NCBI RefSeq assembly: GCF_018614055.1
Contig: NZ_JAGGPB010000016.1
Location: 62,001 to 126,000 of the forward strand
DNA length: 64,000 bases
Direction of reading: 5' to 3'
From: Streptomyces sp. ISL-98
GTDB taxonomy: Bacteria; Actinomycetota; Actinomycetes; Streptomycetales; Streptomycetaceae
Position numbers and translations under genes: made by a program. Positions 40,073 through 48,907 of this stretch are shown piece by piece (position 1 is the stretch's first letter; every line of letters begins with the position of its first letter). The notes under the pieces are model-generated. The model was not told the DNA's origin, did not search any database, and saw only the letters and a program-made list of their open reading frames with translations.

Positions 40073-41470
40073 ATGAGCGTTGTCACCAACACGACCACCA
40101 TCGGCGCGATCGAAGCGCCGAGCCGCCGCAACACCGAGCTCGCGATGCTCGCGTTCGCGGTCATCATCCCGGTCTTCGCGTACGCCAACGTCGGCCTCGC
40201 CAAGGACGGCAGCCTGCCCGCCGGCATGCTCGGTTACGGCGTGGGGCTCAGCCTCCTCGCGGGCGTCGCGCACCTGATGGTGCGTAAGTTCGCGCCGTAC
40301 GCCGACCCGTTGATGCTGCCGCTGGCCACCCTGCTCAACGGGCTCGGCCTGGTGCTGATCTGGCGGCTCGACCTGGAGCCGTCCATCACCACCGCCGCGG
40401 TCGGCGGCGCGATGGCGCCCAAGCAAATGATGTGGTCGGCGGTCGGCGTCGCCCTGTTCCTGTGCGTCCTGCTGTTCCTCAAGGACCACCGCGTACTCCA
40501 GCGCTACACGTACATCTCGATGGTCGTGGCCCTCGTGCTGCTGATCCTGCCGATGTTCTTCCCCGGCGTGAACGGCGCGAAGATCTGGATCACCATCCCC
40601 GGCCTCGGATCGCTCCAGCCCGGCGAATTCGCGAAGATCATCATCGCGATCTTCTTCGCCGGCTACCTGATGGTGAAGCGCGACGCGCTCGCCCTGGCCA
40701 GCCGCCGCTTCATGGGCATGTACCTGCCCCGCGGCCGTGACCTCGGACCGATCCTCGCGATCTGGGCCCTCAGCCTGATGATCCTCGTCTTCGAGACCGA
40801 CCTGGGCACCTCGCTGCTCTTCTTCGGCCTCTTCGTGATCATGCTGTACGTCGCCACCGAGCGCACCAGCTGGGTCGTCTTCGGCCTCACCCTCAGCGCC
40901 GCGGGCGCCGTCGGCGTCGCCTCCTTCGCCACCCACGTACAGTCCCGCGTCGACAACTGGCTCAACCCCCTCGCCCTCGACAACGGCGGCGTCACCGAGA
41001 CCGCCCAGGCCGTGTACGCCTTCGGCTCCGGCGGCCTCTTCGGCTCCGGACTCGGCCAGGGCTACTCCCGCCTGATCGGCGGCATCGCTCCCAAGAGCGA
41101 CTACATCCTCGCCACCGTCGGCGAGGAGCTCGGCCTGACCGGCCTCATGGCGATCATCCTGCTGTACGGCCTCCTCATCGAGCGCGGCGTACGCACGGCA
41201 CTCGCCGCCCGCGACCCCTTCGGCAAGCTCCTCGCGATCGGCCTCTCCGGCGCCTTCGCCCTCCAGGTCTTCGTCGTCGCGGGCGGCGTCACCGGTGTCA
41301 TCCCGCTGACCGGCATGACGATGCCGTTCCTCGCGCAGGGTGGCTCCTCCGTGATCGCCAACTGGGCGCTCATCGCCATCCTGCTGCGCATCAGCGACAC
41401 CGCCCGCAGGCCCGCGCCCGCCCCCGCCCCGTCCCCCGACGTCGAGATGACCCAGGTGGTCCGACCGTGA
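40073..41470 (+). CDS. rodA: RodA/FtsW-type SEDS glycosyltransferase
   Basis: Peptidoglycan polymerase of the SEDS family, 465 residues with about twelve membrane segments. Typical patterns are LLNGLGLVLIWRLD, WITIPGLGSLQPGEFAKIIIAIFFAGYL, ETDLGTSLLFFGLF, and the C-terminal FLAQGGSSVIANWALIAILLRISD. It pairs with the transpeptidase PbpA encoded next, with a GTGA overlap. An MSVVTN leader of 20 residues precedes the membrane part. In this cluster RodA-PbpA would make wall at the hyphal tip or septum under PknB control. Confidence 0.94.
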   Translation: MSVVTNTTTIGAIEAPSRRNTELAMLAFAVIIPVFAYANVGLAKDGSLPAGMLGYGVGLSLLAGVAHLMVRKFAPYADPLMLPLATLLNGLGLVLIWRLDLEPSITTAAVGGAMAPKQMMWSAVGVALFLCVLLFLKDHRVLQRYTYISMVVALVLLILPMFFPGVNGAKIWITIPGLGSLQPGEFAKIIIAIFFAGYLMVKRDALALASRRFMGMYLPRGRDLGPILAIWALSLMILVFETDLGTSLLFFGLFVIMLYVATERTSWVVFGLTLSAAGAVGVASFATHVQSRVDNWLNPLALDNGGVTETAQAVYAFGSGGLFGSGLGQGYSRLIGGIAPKSDYILATVGEELGLTGLMAIILLYGLLIERGVRTALAARDPFGKLLAIGLSGAFALQVFVVAGGVTGVIPLTGMTMPFLAQGGSSVIANWALIAILLRISDTARRPAPAPAPSPDVEMTQVVRP

Positions 41471-42924
41471 ACAAGCCCCTGCGCCGGGTCGCGATCTTCT
41501 GCGGCCTGCTCGTCCTCGCCCTGCTCGTACGCGTCAACTGGGTCCAGTACGTCAAGGCCGACGAGCTCTCCAAGGACCCCAACAACCGCCGCGTCCTGAT
41601 CGACCGCTACGCCCACAAGCGCGGCGACATCATCGTCCAGGGCAAGGCGATCACCGGGTCCAAGGAGTCCAAGAGCGGCGACTTCAAGTTCCAGCGGACG
41701 TACAAGGACGGCCCGATGTGGGCGCCCGTCACCGGCTTCACGTCGCAGCGGATGGGCTCCAACCAGATCGAGTCGATCGAGGACGGGATCCTCACCGGCA
41801 CGGACGACCGGCTCTTCTTCGACCGCACCCTGTCGATGTTCACCGGTGACAAGAAGCAGGGCGGTCACGTCGTGACCACCCTCAACGCCGACGCACAGAG
41901 GGCCGCTTTCCAGGGCCTCGGCTCCCGCAAGGGTGCCGTCGCGGCGCTCGACCCGAAGACCGGGGCGATCCTCGCCCTGGCCAGCACCCCTTCGTACGAC
42001 CCGTCCCTTGTCGCAGGCAACACCGACAAGGACGTCGAGAACTGGCAGAAGTACGAGAAGGACCCGGACAAGCCGACGGTGAACCGGGCGCTGCGCGAGA
42101 CGTACCCGCCCGGCTCCACCTTCAAGGTCGTCACCGCGGCCGCCGCTCTTGAGCACGGCCTGTACGACGACGTCGACGAGAAGACCAGCACGCCGCTGCC
42201 GTGGAAGCTGCCCCTCTCCACCAAGAACCTGGAGAACGAGGGCAACCTCCCCTGCAAGGACGCCACCCTGCGGGTCTCCCTGAAGGTGTCCTGCAACACC
42301 GTCTTCGGCAAGGTCGGCGCCGACCTCGGCAACGACAAGATGCTGGAGACGGCGGAGAAGTTCGGCTTCAACAAGCAGCAGTTCGTGCCGGTCCGGTCGA
42401 ACGCCAGCGTCTTCTCCAAGGACATGGACAAGGCCCAGACCGCCCTCTCCTCCATCGGCCAGTTCAACACCGCCGCCACCCCGCTCCAGATGGCCATGGT
42501 GGCCTCGGCGATCGCCAACGACGGCTCGCTGATGAAGCCGTACATGATCGACCGGCTCACCGACCCGCACCTGGATCTCCTGGAGAAGACGAGCCCGGAG
42601 GAGATGAGCCGCCCGCTCTCCGCCGACAACGCCCAGAAGCTCCAGGAAATGATGGAGACGGTCGTCAAGGAGGGCACCGGCACCAGGGCTCAGATCGCCG
42701 GCGCCACCGTCGGCGGCAAGACGGGCACCGCCCAGCACGGCGTCGACAACAGTGAGAAGCCTTACGCCTGGTTCATCTCGTACGCCAAGACCGACCAGGG
42801 ATCGCCCGTCGCCGTGGCCGTCGTCGTCGAGGACGACGACGCCAACCGCGAGGACATCTCCGGTGGCGGTTTGGCCGCCCCCATCGCCAAGAGCGTGATG
42901 AAGGCGGTACTCGACAGCAAGTAG
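41467..42924 (+). CDS. pbpA: penicillin-binding protein PbpA (class B transpeptidase)
   Basis: Class B PBP of 485 residues. One N-terminal membrane helix (about 7-24), then a dimerisation part, then the transpeptidase domain with catalytic SxxK at S217 (GSTFK), SxN at S275-C-N277, and KTGT at K418. All three motifs are intact. It cross-links peptidoglycan with its SEDS partner RodA. The start GTG 41467 overlaps the rodA stop. Short N-terminal part compared with PBP3/FtsI. It is followed after 171 nt by pknB. Confidence 0.95.
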   Translation: MNKPLRRVAIFCGLLVLALLVRVNWVQYVKADELSKDPNNRRVLIDRYAHKRGDIIVQGKAITGSKESKSGDFKFQRTYKDGPMWAPVTGFTSQRMGSNQIESIEDGILTGTDDRLFFDRTLSMFTGDKKQGGHVVTTLNADAQRAAFQGLGSRKGAVAALDPKTGAILALASTPSYDPSLVAGNTDKDVENWQKYEKDPDKPTVNRALRETYPPGSTFKVVTAAAALEHGLYDDVDEKTSTPLPWKLPLSTKNLENEGNLPCKDATLRVSLKVSCNTVFGKVGADLGNDKMLETAEKFGFNKQQFVPVRSNASVFSKDMDKAQTALSSIGQFNTAATPLQMAMVASAIANDGSLMKPYMIDRLTDPHLDLLEKTSPEEMSRPLSADNAQKLQEMMETVVKEGTGTRAQIAGATVGGKTGTAQHGVDNSEKPYAWFISYAKTDQGSPVAVAVVVEDDDANREDISGGGLAAPIAKSVMKAVLDSK

Positions 42925-43095
42925 TGACGCCGGTCACGCTTCGGCCGCGTACGCCCATGTCGCGGTACCGGTCGGGTATCAGCTGACAGTCACGGGCGGA
43001 TCAGGTACGGCGTGCCCGGTACCGTATGCGCGAACAGCACACCGCCGGACCACGCACAGGTGCGGTCGGGACAGACGGAGAGGGCTGGATTAGCT

Positions 43096-45108
43096 ATGGA
43101 AGAGCCGCGTCGCCTCGGCGGCCGGTACGAGCTGGGCTCGGTGCTCGGCCGTGGTGGCATGGCCGAGGTCTACCTCGGACACGACACCCGGCTCGGCCGC
43201 ACCGTCGCCGTGAAGACGCTGCGGGCAGATCTTGCCCGCGATCCGTCCTTCCAGGCCCGGTTCCGCCGTGAGGCCCAGTCGGCCGCCTCGCTCAACCACC
43301 CGGCAATCGTCGCGGTCTACGACACCGGCGAGGACTACGTCGACAACGTCTCCATCCCGTACATCGTGATGGAGTACGTCGACGGATCGACCCTGCGCGA
43401 ACTGCTGCACTCCGGCCGCAAGCTGCTGCCCGAGCGCACCCTGGAGATGACCGTAGGCATCCTCCAGGCGCTCGAGTACTCGCACCGCGCCCAGATCGTC
43501 CACCGCGACATCAAGCCGGCGAACGTCATGCTGACGCGCACCGGCCAAGTCAAGGTCATGGACTTCGGCATCGCCCGCGCCATGGGCGACTCCGGCATGA
43601 CGATGACGCAGACCGCCGCGGTCATCGGCACCGCCCAGTACCTCTCGCCCGAGCAGGCGAAGGGCGAGCAGGTCGACGCACGATCCGACCTGTACTCGAC
43701 CGGCTGCCTGCTCTACGAGCTGCTGACCGTACGGCCGCCCTTCATCGGGGATTCCCCGGTCGCGGTCGCCTACCAGCACGTACGGGAAGAGCCTCAGCCG
43801 CCGAGCAACTTCGACCCCGAGATCACGCCCGAAATGGACGCCATTGTCCTGAAGGCGCTGGTCAAGGACCCCGACTACCGCTACCAGTCGGCCGACGAGA
43901 TGCGCGCCGACATCGAGGCCTGCCTCGACGGCCGGCCCGTCGCCGCCACGTCGGCCCTGGGCACGGTCGGCTACGGCGGCTACCCGGACGACCAGCCGAC
44001 CACGGCCCTGCGCCCGACGGACGCCGGAGCGGGCGCCACGTCGATGATGCCGCCGGTGAACCCGGGGGACGACGGCTACGGCTACGACGACCCCCGGGAC
44101 CGCCGCAGGCAGAAGAAGAGCAACACCTCGACGATCCTCCTCGTCCTCGCAGGCATCCTGGTCCTCGTCGGCGCGATCCTCATCGGCAGGTCCCTCTTCG
44201 CCGGTGAGAACAGCACCAGCGATGTGACAGTGCCGCCCCTGGTGGGCGAGACACTCACCAAGGCGAAGGATCTCGGCACGAACTCCGACCTCACGGTCGA
44301 GGTCGGCGAGCGCAAGAGGTGCGAGGAGCAGCCCAAGGGCAAGATCTGCAGCCAGAGCCCGGCGAGCGGCACGGAGGTCGAGGAGGGCTCGACCGTCACG
44401 GTCGTCGTCTCCACGGGTGCCCCTCTGGTCAAGGTCCCCGACGTCACGGAACAGTCGAAGGCCAGGGCAACCGAGAACCTCAGGGCCGAGGGCTTCAAGG
44501 TCGACACCGAGTCGGTCGAGTCCGAGAAGCCGGCAGGCACGGTCATCAAGCAGAACCCTGAGGGCGGCACGAAGGCGGAGACGGGCGCGACGGTCACCAT
44601 CTCTGTCGCCAAGACCTCCAAGGCCGATGTCCCGACCGTGGTCGGCCAGGACTTCGAGGCGGCCAAGAAGCAGCTCACGGATCTCGGCTTCGTCGTCGCC
44701 CGCGTCGACGAGGAGTCGGACCAGACGCCGAACTCGGTCATCAAGCAGGACCCGGTGGGCAACAGCCGGACCGACAAGGGCGGCACCATCACCCTGACCG
44801 TCGCAAAGGCCCCCGCCCAGGAGCAGGTCGCTGTACCGCCTGTGGCCGGCCAGACGCTCAAGGACGCCCGCAAGGCGATCGAGGACACCGGACTCACCGT
44901 CGGCACCATCGTCGGCCCGCAGGACGACAACGCCATCGTCGCCCTTGTCCAGCCCGCGGCCGGTACGCAGGTCCCCAAGGGCACGGCGGTCAACCTCACC
45001 ACCGCCGGTGGTGGTGACGGCGGCGACAACGGCGGGAACGACGGCGGCAATGACGGCGGCAATGACGGCTTCATCGGCGGCAACTTCGGGCGCAGCCAGG
45101 GCGACTAG
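43096..45108 (+). CDS. pknB: Ser/Thr protein kinase PknB with four PASTA domains
   Basis: Master kinase of wall growth, 670 residues. The kinase domain at about 10-280 has GRGGMAEVYLG, VAVKTL, HRDIKPANVM and the activation loop TQTAAVIGTAQYLSPE. A membrane helix at about 350-371 is followed by four PASTA domains of about 65-70 residues each, reading VPPLVGETL, VPDVTEQSK, VPTVVGQDF and VPPVAGQTL; these bind muropeptide/lipid II. The C-terminus is a Gly/Asn/Asp-rich tail (GGNDGGNDGG). ATG 43096 (MEEPRRLGGRYELG) was chosen over earlier open codons. The M. tuberculosis pknA gene, present beside pknB there, is missing here. Confidence 0.96.
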   Translation: MEEPRRLGGRYELGSVLGRGGMAEVYLGHDTRLGRTVAVKTLRADLARDPSFQARFRREAQSAASLNHPAIVAVYDTGEDYVDNVSIPYIVMEYVDGSTLRELLHSGRKLLPERTLEMTVGILQALEYSHRAQIVHRDIKPANVMLTRTGQVKVMDFGIARAMGDSGMTMTQTAAVIGTAQYLSPEQAKGEQVDARSDLYSTGCLLYELLTVRPPFIGDSPVAVAYQHVREEPQPPSNFDPEITPEMDAIVLKALVKDPDYRYQSADEMRADIEACLDGRPVAATSALGTVGYGGYPDDQPTTALRPTDAGAGATSMMPPVNPGDDGYGYDDPRDRRRQKKSNTSTILLVLAGILVLVGAILIGRSLFAGENSTSDVTVPPLVGETLTKAKDLGTNSDLTVEVGERKRCEEQPKGKICSQSPASGTEVEEGSTVTVVVSTGAPLVKVPDVTEQSKARATENLRAEGFKVDTESVESEKPAGTVIKQNPEGGTKAETGATVTISVAKTSKADVPTVVGQDFEAAKKQLTDLGFVVARVDEESDQTPNSVIKQDPVGNSRTDKGGTITLTVAKAPAQEQVAVPPVAGQTLKDARKAIEDTGLTVGTIVGPQDDNAIVALVQPAAGTQVPKGTAVNLTTAGGGDGGDNGGNDGGNDGGNDGFIGGNFGRSQGD

Positions 45109-45157
45109 CCCGTAGGGCGCGCAGTAATACAGCGCGCCCAGCAATACACAGCCAATA

Positions 45158-45198
45158 CACAGGGGCCGTGGACTTCACCGAAGTCCACGGCCCCTGTG
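45158..45198. terminator. bidirectional terminator between pknB and the sortase cluster
   Basis: A perfect 18-bp stem, CACAGGGGCCGTGGACTT (45158-45175) with its complement at 45181-45198, and loop CACCG. It lies between convergent pknB and the first sortase gene. Confidence 0.9.
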
Positions 45199-45230
45199 CT
45201 GTTCCAAGCTGTCGGCCCGGTCTGCCGCCG

Positions 45231-45971
45231 TCAGCGCAGCTCGGCCGGCGGCGTGCGGTGCCTGTCGACCTTCTCCGTACGCTCCAGCTCGCCCCACACG
45301 ACGTACCGGTGCTTCGACGTATAGACCGGCGTGCACGTCGTCAGCGTGATGTAGCGCCCCGGCTTCTTCTTCCCCGACTCCTTCGGGACCGGCTTCAGCA
45401 CGTCCACGTTGTACTTCGAGGTCTCGGGCAGCTTCGCGTACACCTTGTAGACGAACCAGGTGTCCTTCGTCTCGAAGACGATCGCGTCGCCGTCCTTGAG
45501 CTTGTCGATGTTGTGGAACTTCGCGCCGTGCCCGTCCCGGTGGGCCGCCAGGGAGAAGTTGCCCTCCTTGTCGGCCGGCAGCGCGGACTTGACCGGGTCC
45601 GTGTAGTACCCGGCGACACCGCGGTTGAGGCCCTTGGAGTCGGTGCCCTTCCTGACCAGCACCTCGCCGTTCTTCATCGCAGGTACGTGCAGGAAGCCGA
45701 TGCCGTCCTTGGTGTCGAGAGCGCCCGGGCCACCGGCCCAGCGGTCGCGCACCTCGTTGCCCTGCTCGTGGGCGTCGCGATCGGCGAGCACGTTCGTCCA
45801 CCACAGTGAGTAGACGACGAAAAGGCCGAGGATCAGGCCTGCCGTGATCAGCAGTTCGCCGAGGACGCTGACGGCGCCCGCGATACGTCCACGAGGCCGC
45901 CGCCCCGCCGCCGGAGCGGCCGCGGGCGTGCCGGTCTGCTCGTCCTGCTCCTGCTCGGTCTTCGATGCCAC
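45231..45971 (-). CDS. srtE: class E sortase (first of three)
   Basis: Membrane transpeptidase of 246 residues that attaches secreted proteins to peptidoglycan. A cytosolic Gln/Pro-rich start is followed by one helix (about 35-57). The catalytic triad is visible: His in LAAHRDGHG, Cys in TLTTCTP near 215, and Arg in KHRYVVWG. Class E enzymes prefer LAxTG signals. The start is GTG 45971. It follows a second sortase gene by 45 nt on the same strand; the three sortases are likely paralogues with overlapping substrates, and no substrate gene is in the window. Confidence 0.92.
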   Translation of the reverse strand: MASKTEQEQDEQTGTPAAAPAAGRRPRGRIAGAVSVLGELLITAGLILGLFVVYSLWWTNVLADRDAHEQGNEVRDRWAGGPGALDTKDGIGFLHVPAMKNGEVLVRKGTDSKGLNRGVAGYYTDPVKSALPADKEGNFSLAAHRDGHGAKFHNIDKLKDGDAIVFETKDTWFVYKVYAKLPETSKYNVDVLKPVPKESGKKKPGRYITLTTCTPVYTSKHRYVVWGELERTEKVDRHRTPPAELR

Positions 45972-46016
45972 CGCACTCGTCCCCGTCCTGATGTCTTCCG
46001 TCCGACCGGCTCGGTC

Positions 46017-47336
46017 TCAGCCGACAAGCGCGTCGGGCAGGCCCTTGCTGCGCGGCCGTTCGTCGACCATCTTGCCCCACACGATCATTCGGTACGTACT
46101 CGTGAATTCCGGCGTACAGGTAGTCAGCGTGATGTAGCGGCCGGGCTTTGTGAAACCCGAACCCGGCGGCACAGGAGCGATCACTCCGACGTTGGACGGC
46201 GAGGTCTGCGGAAGGATGCTCGCCATCTCGTACGTGTAGTACCTGTCCTGCGTCTCCACGATGATCGCGTCGCCCGGCTCGAGCCTGTTGATGTACCGGA
46301 ACGGCTCGCCGTGCGTGTTGCGGTGGCCCGCGACCGCGAAGTTCCCCTGTTTGTCCGACGGCATCGCCGTCTTGAGCTTGCCCTCGGCGTAGTGGCCGAC
46401 CATGCCGTTGTCGAGGACCTTGGGCTTGTTGATGCCCTCGGCGATCGGGACGACGACGTCCAGCTTGGGGATGTGCATGATGGCGAAGCCCTGGCCCGGC
46501 TCGAAGGCGCCCGGTTTGCGCTCGCCCTTCGCCCAGCCGTCCTGGATCTTGTCCGTCTCCTGGCCCGCGAACAGATCGGCACGGACATTCGTCCACCACA
46601 GCTGGTACGTCACGAACAGCAGCATCAGGACGCCGAGCGAGATGAAGAGCTCGCCGACGACGCGGCTGGCGACGACGGCGGGGCTGTCCTTGGCGGCGCG
46701 GGCTGCACGCCTGGCCTCCATGCGGGAGAGCGGCGCCGCCGTCTCGTCCGCCTTGGCCTGTGTATCCGGCCTGTCCGGCTTGCCCTTCGGCTCCTTGGTG
46801 CCGCGGCCTTTGGCAGCCCTGCGGCGCTCCGCACGGCCCCCTGTGGGCGGCGGCGGGGCCTTCTGCTCGGCTATTCGCCGGGTGTCGGCGGTACGCAGCC
46901 CCACGGTCTCGTCGTCGTAGACAGGGGCCGCCGGCTCCGGGACCGGCTCGTACGCCGGTACCGGTATCGGCTCGGGCGTCTCTACCGGCTGCTGCACGGG
47001 CCGCTGTGTCGGCTGCTGTACGGGCCGCGGCTGTACGGGCGTCTGAGGCTCCTGTACGGGCGCCTGCTGGCCGTACCACTCCTGCTGGTAGCCCTCGGGG
47101 TCGTACCACTCCCGAGGCTGCTGCACGGGCTCCTGCGGCTGCGCCTGCGGCGCCTCGTTCTGCGGCCGCACCGTCGCCGACCGGAACCACGGCGAGCCCT
47201 CCTGCCCCGGCAGCGGATCGTTCAGCGGATCAGCGAGCTGGTCCACCGCCGCCTCGAACGCGCCCGCCGCCTCGTACGCACCTTGCTCGTACGAGGCAAC
47301 GCGGTCGGCGTCGTGTTCGGGGCGGAGGGCCGTCAC
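46017..47336 (-). CDS. class E sortase with long Pro/Gln-rich cytosolic tail
   Basis: Sortase of 439 residues. The first 230 residues are an unusual cytosolic extension rich in Gln, Pro and Glu with repeats such as PVQEPQTPVQPRPVQQP. A helix follows at about 233-255, and the C-terminal sortase domain has VAGHRNTHG (His), TLTTCTPEF (Cys) and STYRMIVWG (Arg). The start GTG 47336 overlaps the stop of the pabA/trpG-type gene by GTGA. The extension could bind partners or be phosphorylated by the nearby kinase; that is inference. Confidence 0.9.
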   Translation of the reverse strand: MTALRPEHDADRVASYEQGAYEAAGAFEAAVDQLADPLNDPLPGQEGSPWFRSATVRPQNEAPQAQPQEPVQQPREWYDPEGYQQEWYGQQAPVQEPQTPVQPRPVQQPTQRPVQQPVETPEPIPVPAYEPVPEPAAPVYDDETVGLRTADTRRIAEQKAPPPPTGGRAERRRAAKGRGTKEPKGKPDRPDTQAKADETAAPLSRMEARRAARAAKDSPAVVASRVVGELFISLGVLMLLFVTYQLWWTNVRADLFAGQETDKIQDGWAKGERKPGAFEPGQGFAIMHIPKLDVVVPIAEGINKPKVLDNGMVGHYAEGKLKTAMPSDKQGNFAVAGHRNTHGEPFRYINRLEPGDAIIVETQDRYYTYEMASILPQTSPSNVGVIAPVPPGSGFTKPGRYITLTTCTPEFTSTYRMIVWGKMVDERPRSKGLPDALVG

Positions 47337-47971
47337 GCGGCGGCCTTGCCCACCACCGGCGCGAGCCCGGCCGATCGCTCCACCGCTCCCGGATCGCCGC
47401 ACTGGGCAAGCCAGTTGGCCAGCATCAGATGCCCGTGCTCCGTGAGCACCGACTCGGGGTGGAACTGCACGCCCTCGACCGGCAGGTCACGGTGCCGCAG
47501 CCCCATGATGATCCCGTCGGCCGTCCGCGCGGTGACCTCCAGCTCGGCCGGGATCGTGTCCGGTTCGGCTGCCAGCGAGTGGTAGCGCGTCGCCGTGAAG
47601 GGCGAGGGCAGACCGGCGAAGACGCCGGCGCCCTCGTGCGTCACGGGAGACGTCTTGCCGTGCAGCAGCTCGGGAGCCCGGTCCACCACACCGCCGTACG
47701 CCACCGCCATCGACTGCATGCCCAGACAGACGCCGAAAACGGGCACCCCTGTCGCGGCGCAGTGCCGCACCATGTCGACGCACACGCCCGCCTGTTCGGG
47801 GGCGCCGGGACCGGGCGAAAGGAGTACCCCGTCGAAGCCGTCCTGGGCGTGGCTCAGTTCCACCTCGTCGTTGCGCAGCACCTCGCACTCGGCACCGAGC
47901 TGGTACAGGTACTGGACCAGGTTGAAGACGAAGCTGTCGTAGTTGTCGACGACGAGGATGCGGGCGCTCAC
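47333..47971 (-). CDS. glutamine amidotransferase of aminodeoxychorismate/anthranilate synthase
   Basis: Class I glutamine amidotransferase of 212 residues (PabA/TrpG). The catalytic triad is Cys in FGVCLGMQSMA and His/Glu in VEGVQFHPESVL; the start ARILVVDNYDSFVFNLVQYL is typical. It supplies ammonia to PabB or TrpE, encoded elsewhere, for folate or tryptophan synthesis. It lies inside a sortase operon, joined by GTGA overlaps on both sides. The same placement occurs at Rv0013 in M. tuberculosis. Confidence 0.93.
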   Translation of the reverse strand: MSARILVVDNYDSFVFNLVQYLYQLGAECEVLRNDEVELSHAQDGFDGVLLSPGPGAPEQAGVCVDMVRHCAATGVPVFGVCLGMQSMAVAYGGVVDRAPELLHGKTSPVTHEGAGVFAGLPSPFTATRYHSLAAEPDTIPAELEVTARTADGIIMGLRHRDLPVEGVQFHPESVLTEHGHLMLANWLAQCGDPGAVERSAGLAPVVGKAAA

Positions 47972-48138
47972 TGGTCCGACCCCCCGTCGACCGTCACGTC
48001 GTTGAACGGAAGCAACGGCTCCGCCCACGGGAAGACGTACTGGAACAGTGCGTAGACAACCGCGAGGATCAGTACGAGCGAGATGACCGCCCGCACCCAT
48101 GCGTTGCCCGGCAGATGCCGCCAGATCCAGCCGTACAT
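47968..48138 (-). CDS. 56-residue small membrane protein
   Basis: A short protein with MYGWIWRHLPGNAWVRAVIS, then a membrane helix at about 17-37 (VISLVLILAVVYALFQYVF) and an acidic end VTVDGGSDQ. ATG 48138 has AAGGGA 4-9 nt upstream. It overlaps the pabA-type gene by GTGA. I do not recognise a named family. Its retention between a sortase and the amidotransferase suggests a role in the same membrane unit, but that is only context. Confidence 0.75.
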   Translation of the reverse strand: MYGWIWRHLPGNAWVRAVISLVLILAVVYALFQYVFPWAEPLLPFNDVTVDGGSDQ

Positions 48139-48197
48139 GCTGTCCCTTCCGTTCGGTCCGGGACCCAGGGTAAAGGGCAGCGGCCGGGGCACGTGGG

Positions 48198-48887
48198 TCA
48201 GCTGCGCAATGCGGACGGCTTGCCGTCCTCCACGGGCTGGGTCTCATCCAGGTGTGCCCACACAATCAGCCGGTGGCTGCTGCCCCACTCCGGCTCGCAG
48301 GTGGTGAGCGTCAGATAGCGCCCGGAGCCTCTGAAACCCGACTTGCGGGGCACTTCGTCGATCACACCGGTGTCGCTCGGGACCGTCCGGTACGGCTTGT
48401 TCGCGATGCGGTACGTGAACCAGGTCGTCCCGTCCGTCAGCACGACAGCGTCACCCGGCCGCAGCGTCGGGAAGTCCTTGAAGGGGTCTCCGTACGTACG
48501 CCGGTGGCCGGCGACGGAGAAGTTCCCCGTCTCCCCGAGCTGCGTCGTCCTCGCGTAATGCCCGAGCCCCTTCTTGAGGGTGTTCGTCTTCGTACCCTCA
48601 AGGACCGGCCAGTCCCAGCTCCTGCCGAGGCGCGGCACGTACATCACGGCGAAGGGCTTGCCCGGCTCGTACGCCTCAGGGGCGGGCGGCGGTCCCTTCG
48701 GAGGCGTCGTACGCACAGGGGCCGGGCTCTGCGCCCACTTGTCCTGGAGGGCTTCGATCTGGCCGTCGCTCGCGTCGTAGGCCTTGATCCCGGTCCAGAA
48801 CATCACATACAGCACGAAGAGGACGATCAGGGCGCCGATGGTGATGCAGAGTTCGCTGAAGGTCCTGACGATCAGTCGCACCGACAC
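48198..48887 (-). CDS. class E sortase (third)
   Basis: Sortase of 229 residues with a short cytosolic start and a helix at about 12-34 (CITIGALIVLFVLYVMFW). His is in VAGHRRTYGDP, Cys in TLTTCEPEWG and Arg in SSHRLIVWAH. The start GTG 48887 has GGGAGG 7 nt upstream. It is 20 nt after the DUF881 gene and likely in the same operon as the other two sortases. Confidence 0.92.
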   Translation of the reverse strand: MSVRLIVRTFSELCITIGALIVLFVLYVMFWTGIKAYDASDGQIEALQDKWAQSPAPVRTTPPKGPPPAPEAYEPGKPFAVMYVPRLGRSWDWPVLEGTKTNTLKKGLGHYARTTQLGETGNFSVAGHRRTYGDPFKDFPTLRPGDAVVLTDGTTWFTYRIANKPYRTVPSDTGVIDEVPRKSGFRGSGRYLTLTTCEPEWGSSHRLIVWAHLDETQPVEDGKPSALRS

Positions 48888-48907
48888 CGGCCGGCCTCCC
48901 CAAGGGG

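Noticed and set aside
38020..40227. 735-codon minus-strand frame opposite fhaB/pstP
   Set aside because: It crosses gene boundaries and is antisense to a clear PP2C phosphatase.
43090..45144. 684-codon minus-strand frame opposite pknB
   Set aside because: Antisense shadow of the PASTA kinase; Asp/Val/Arg-rich without domains.
45175..47190. 671-codon minus-strand frame spanning two sortase genes
   Set aside because: It is in another frame of the same strand and would overlap two genes with intact sortase motifs; low-complexity Gly/Arg composition.
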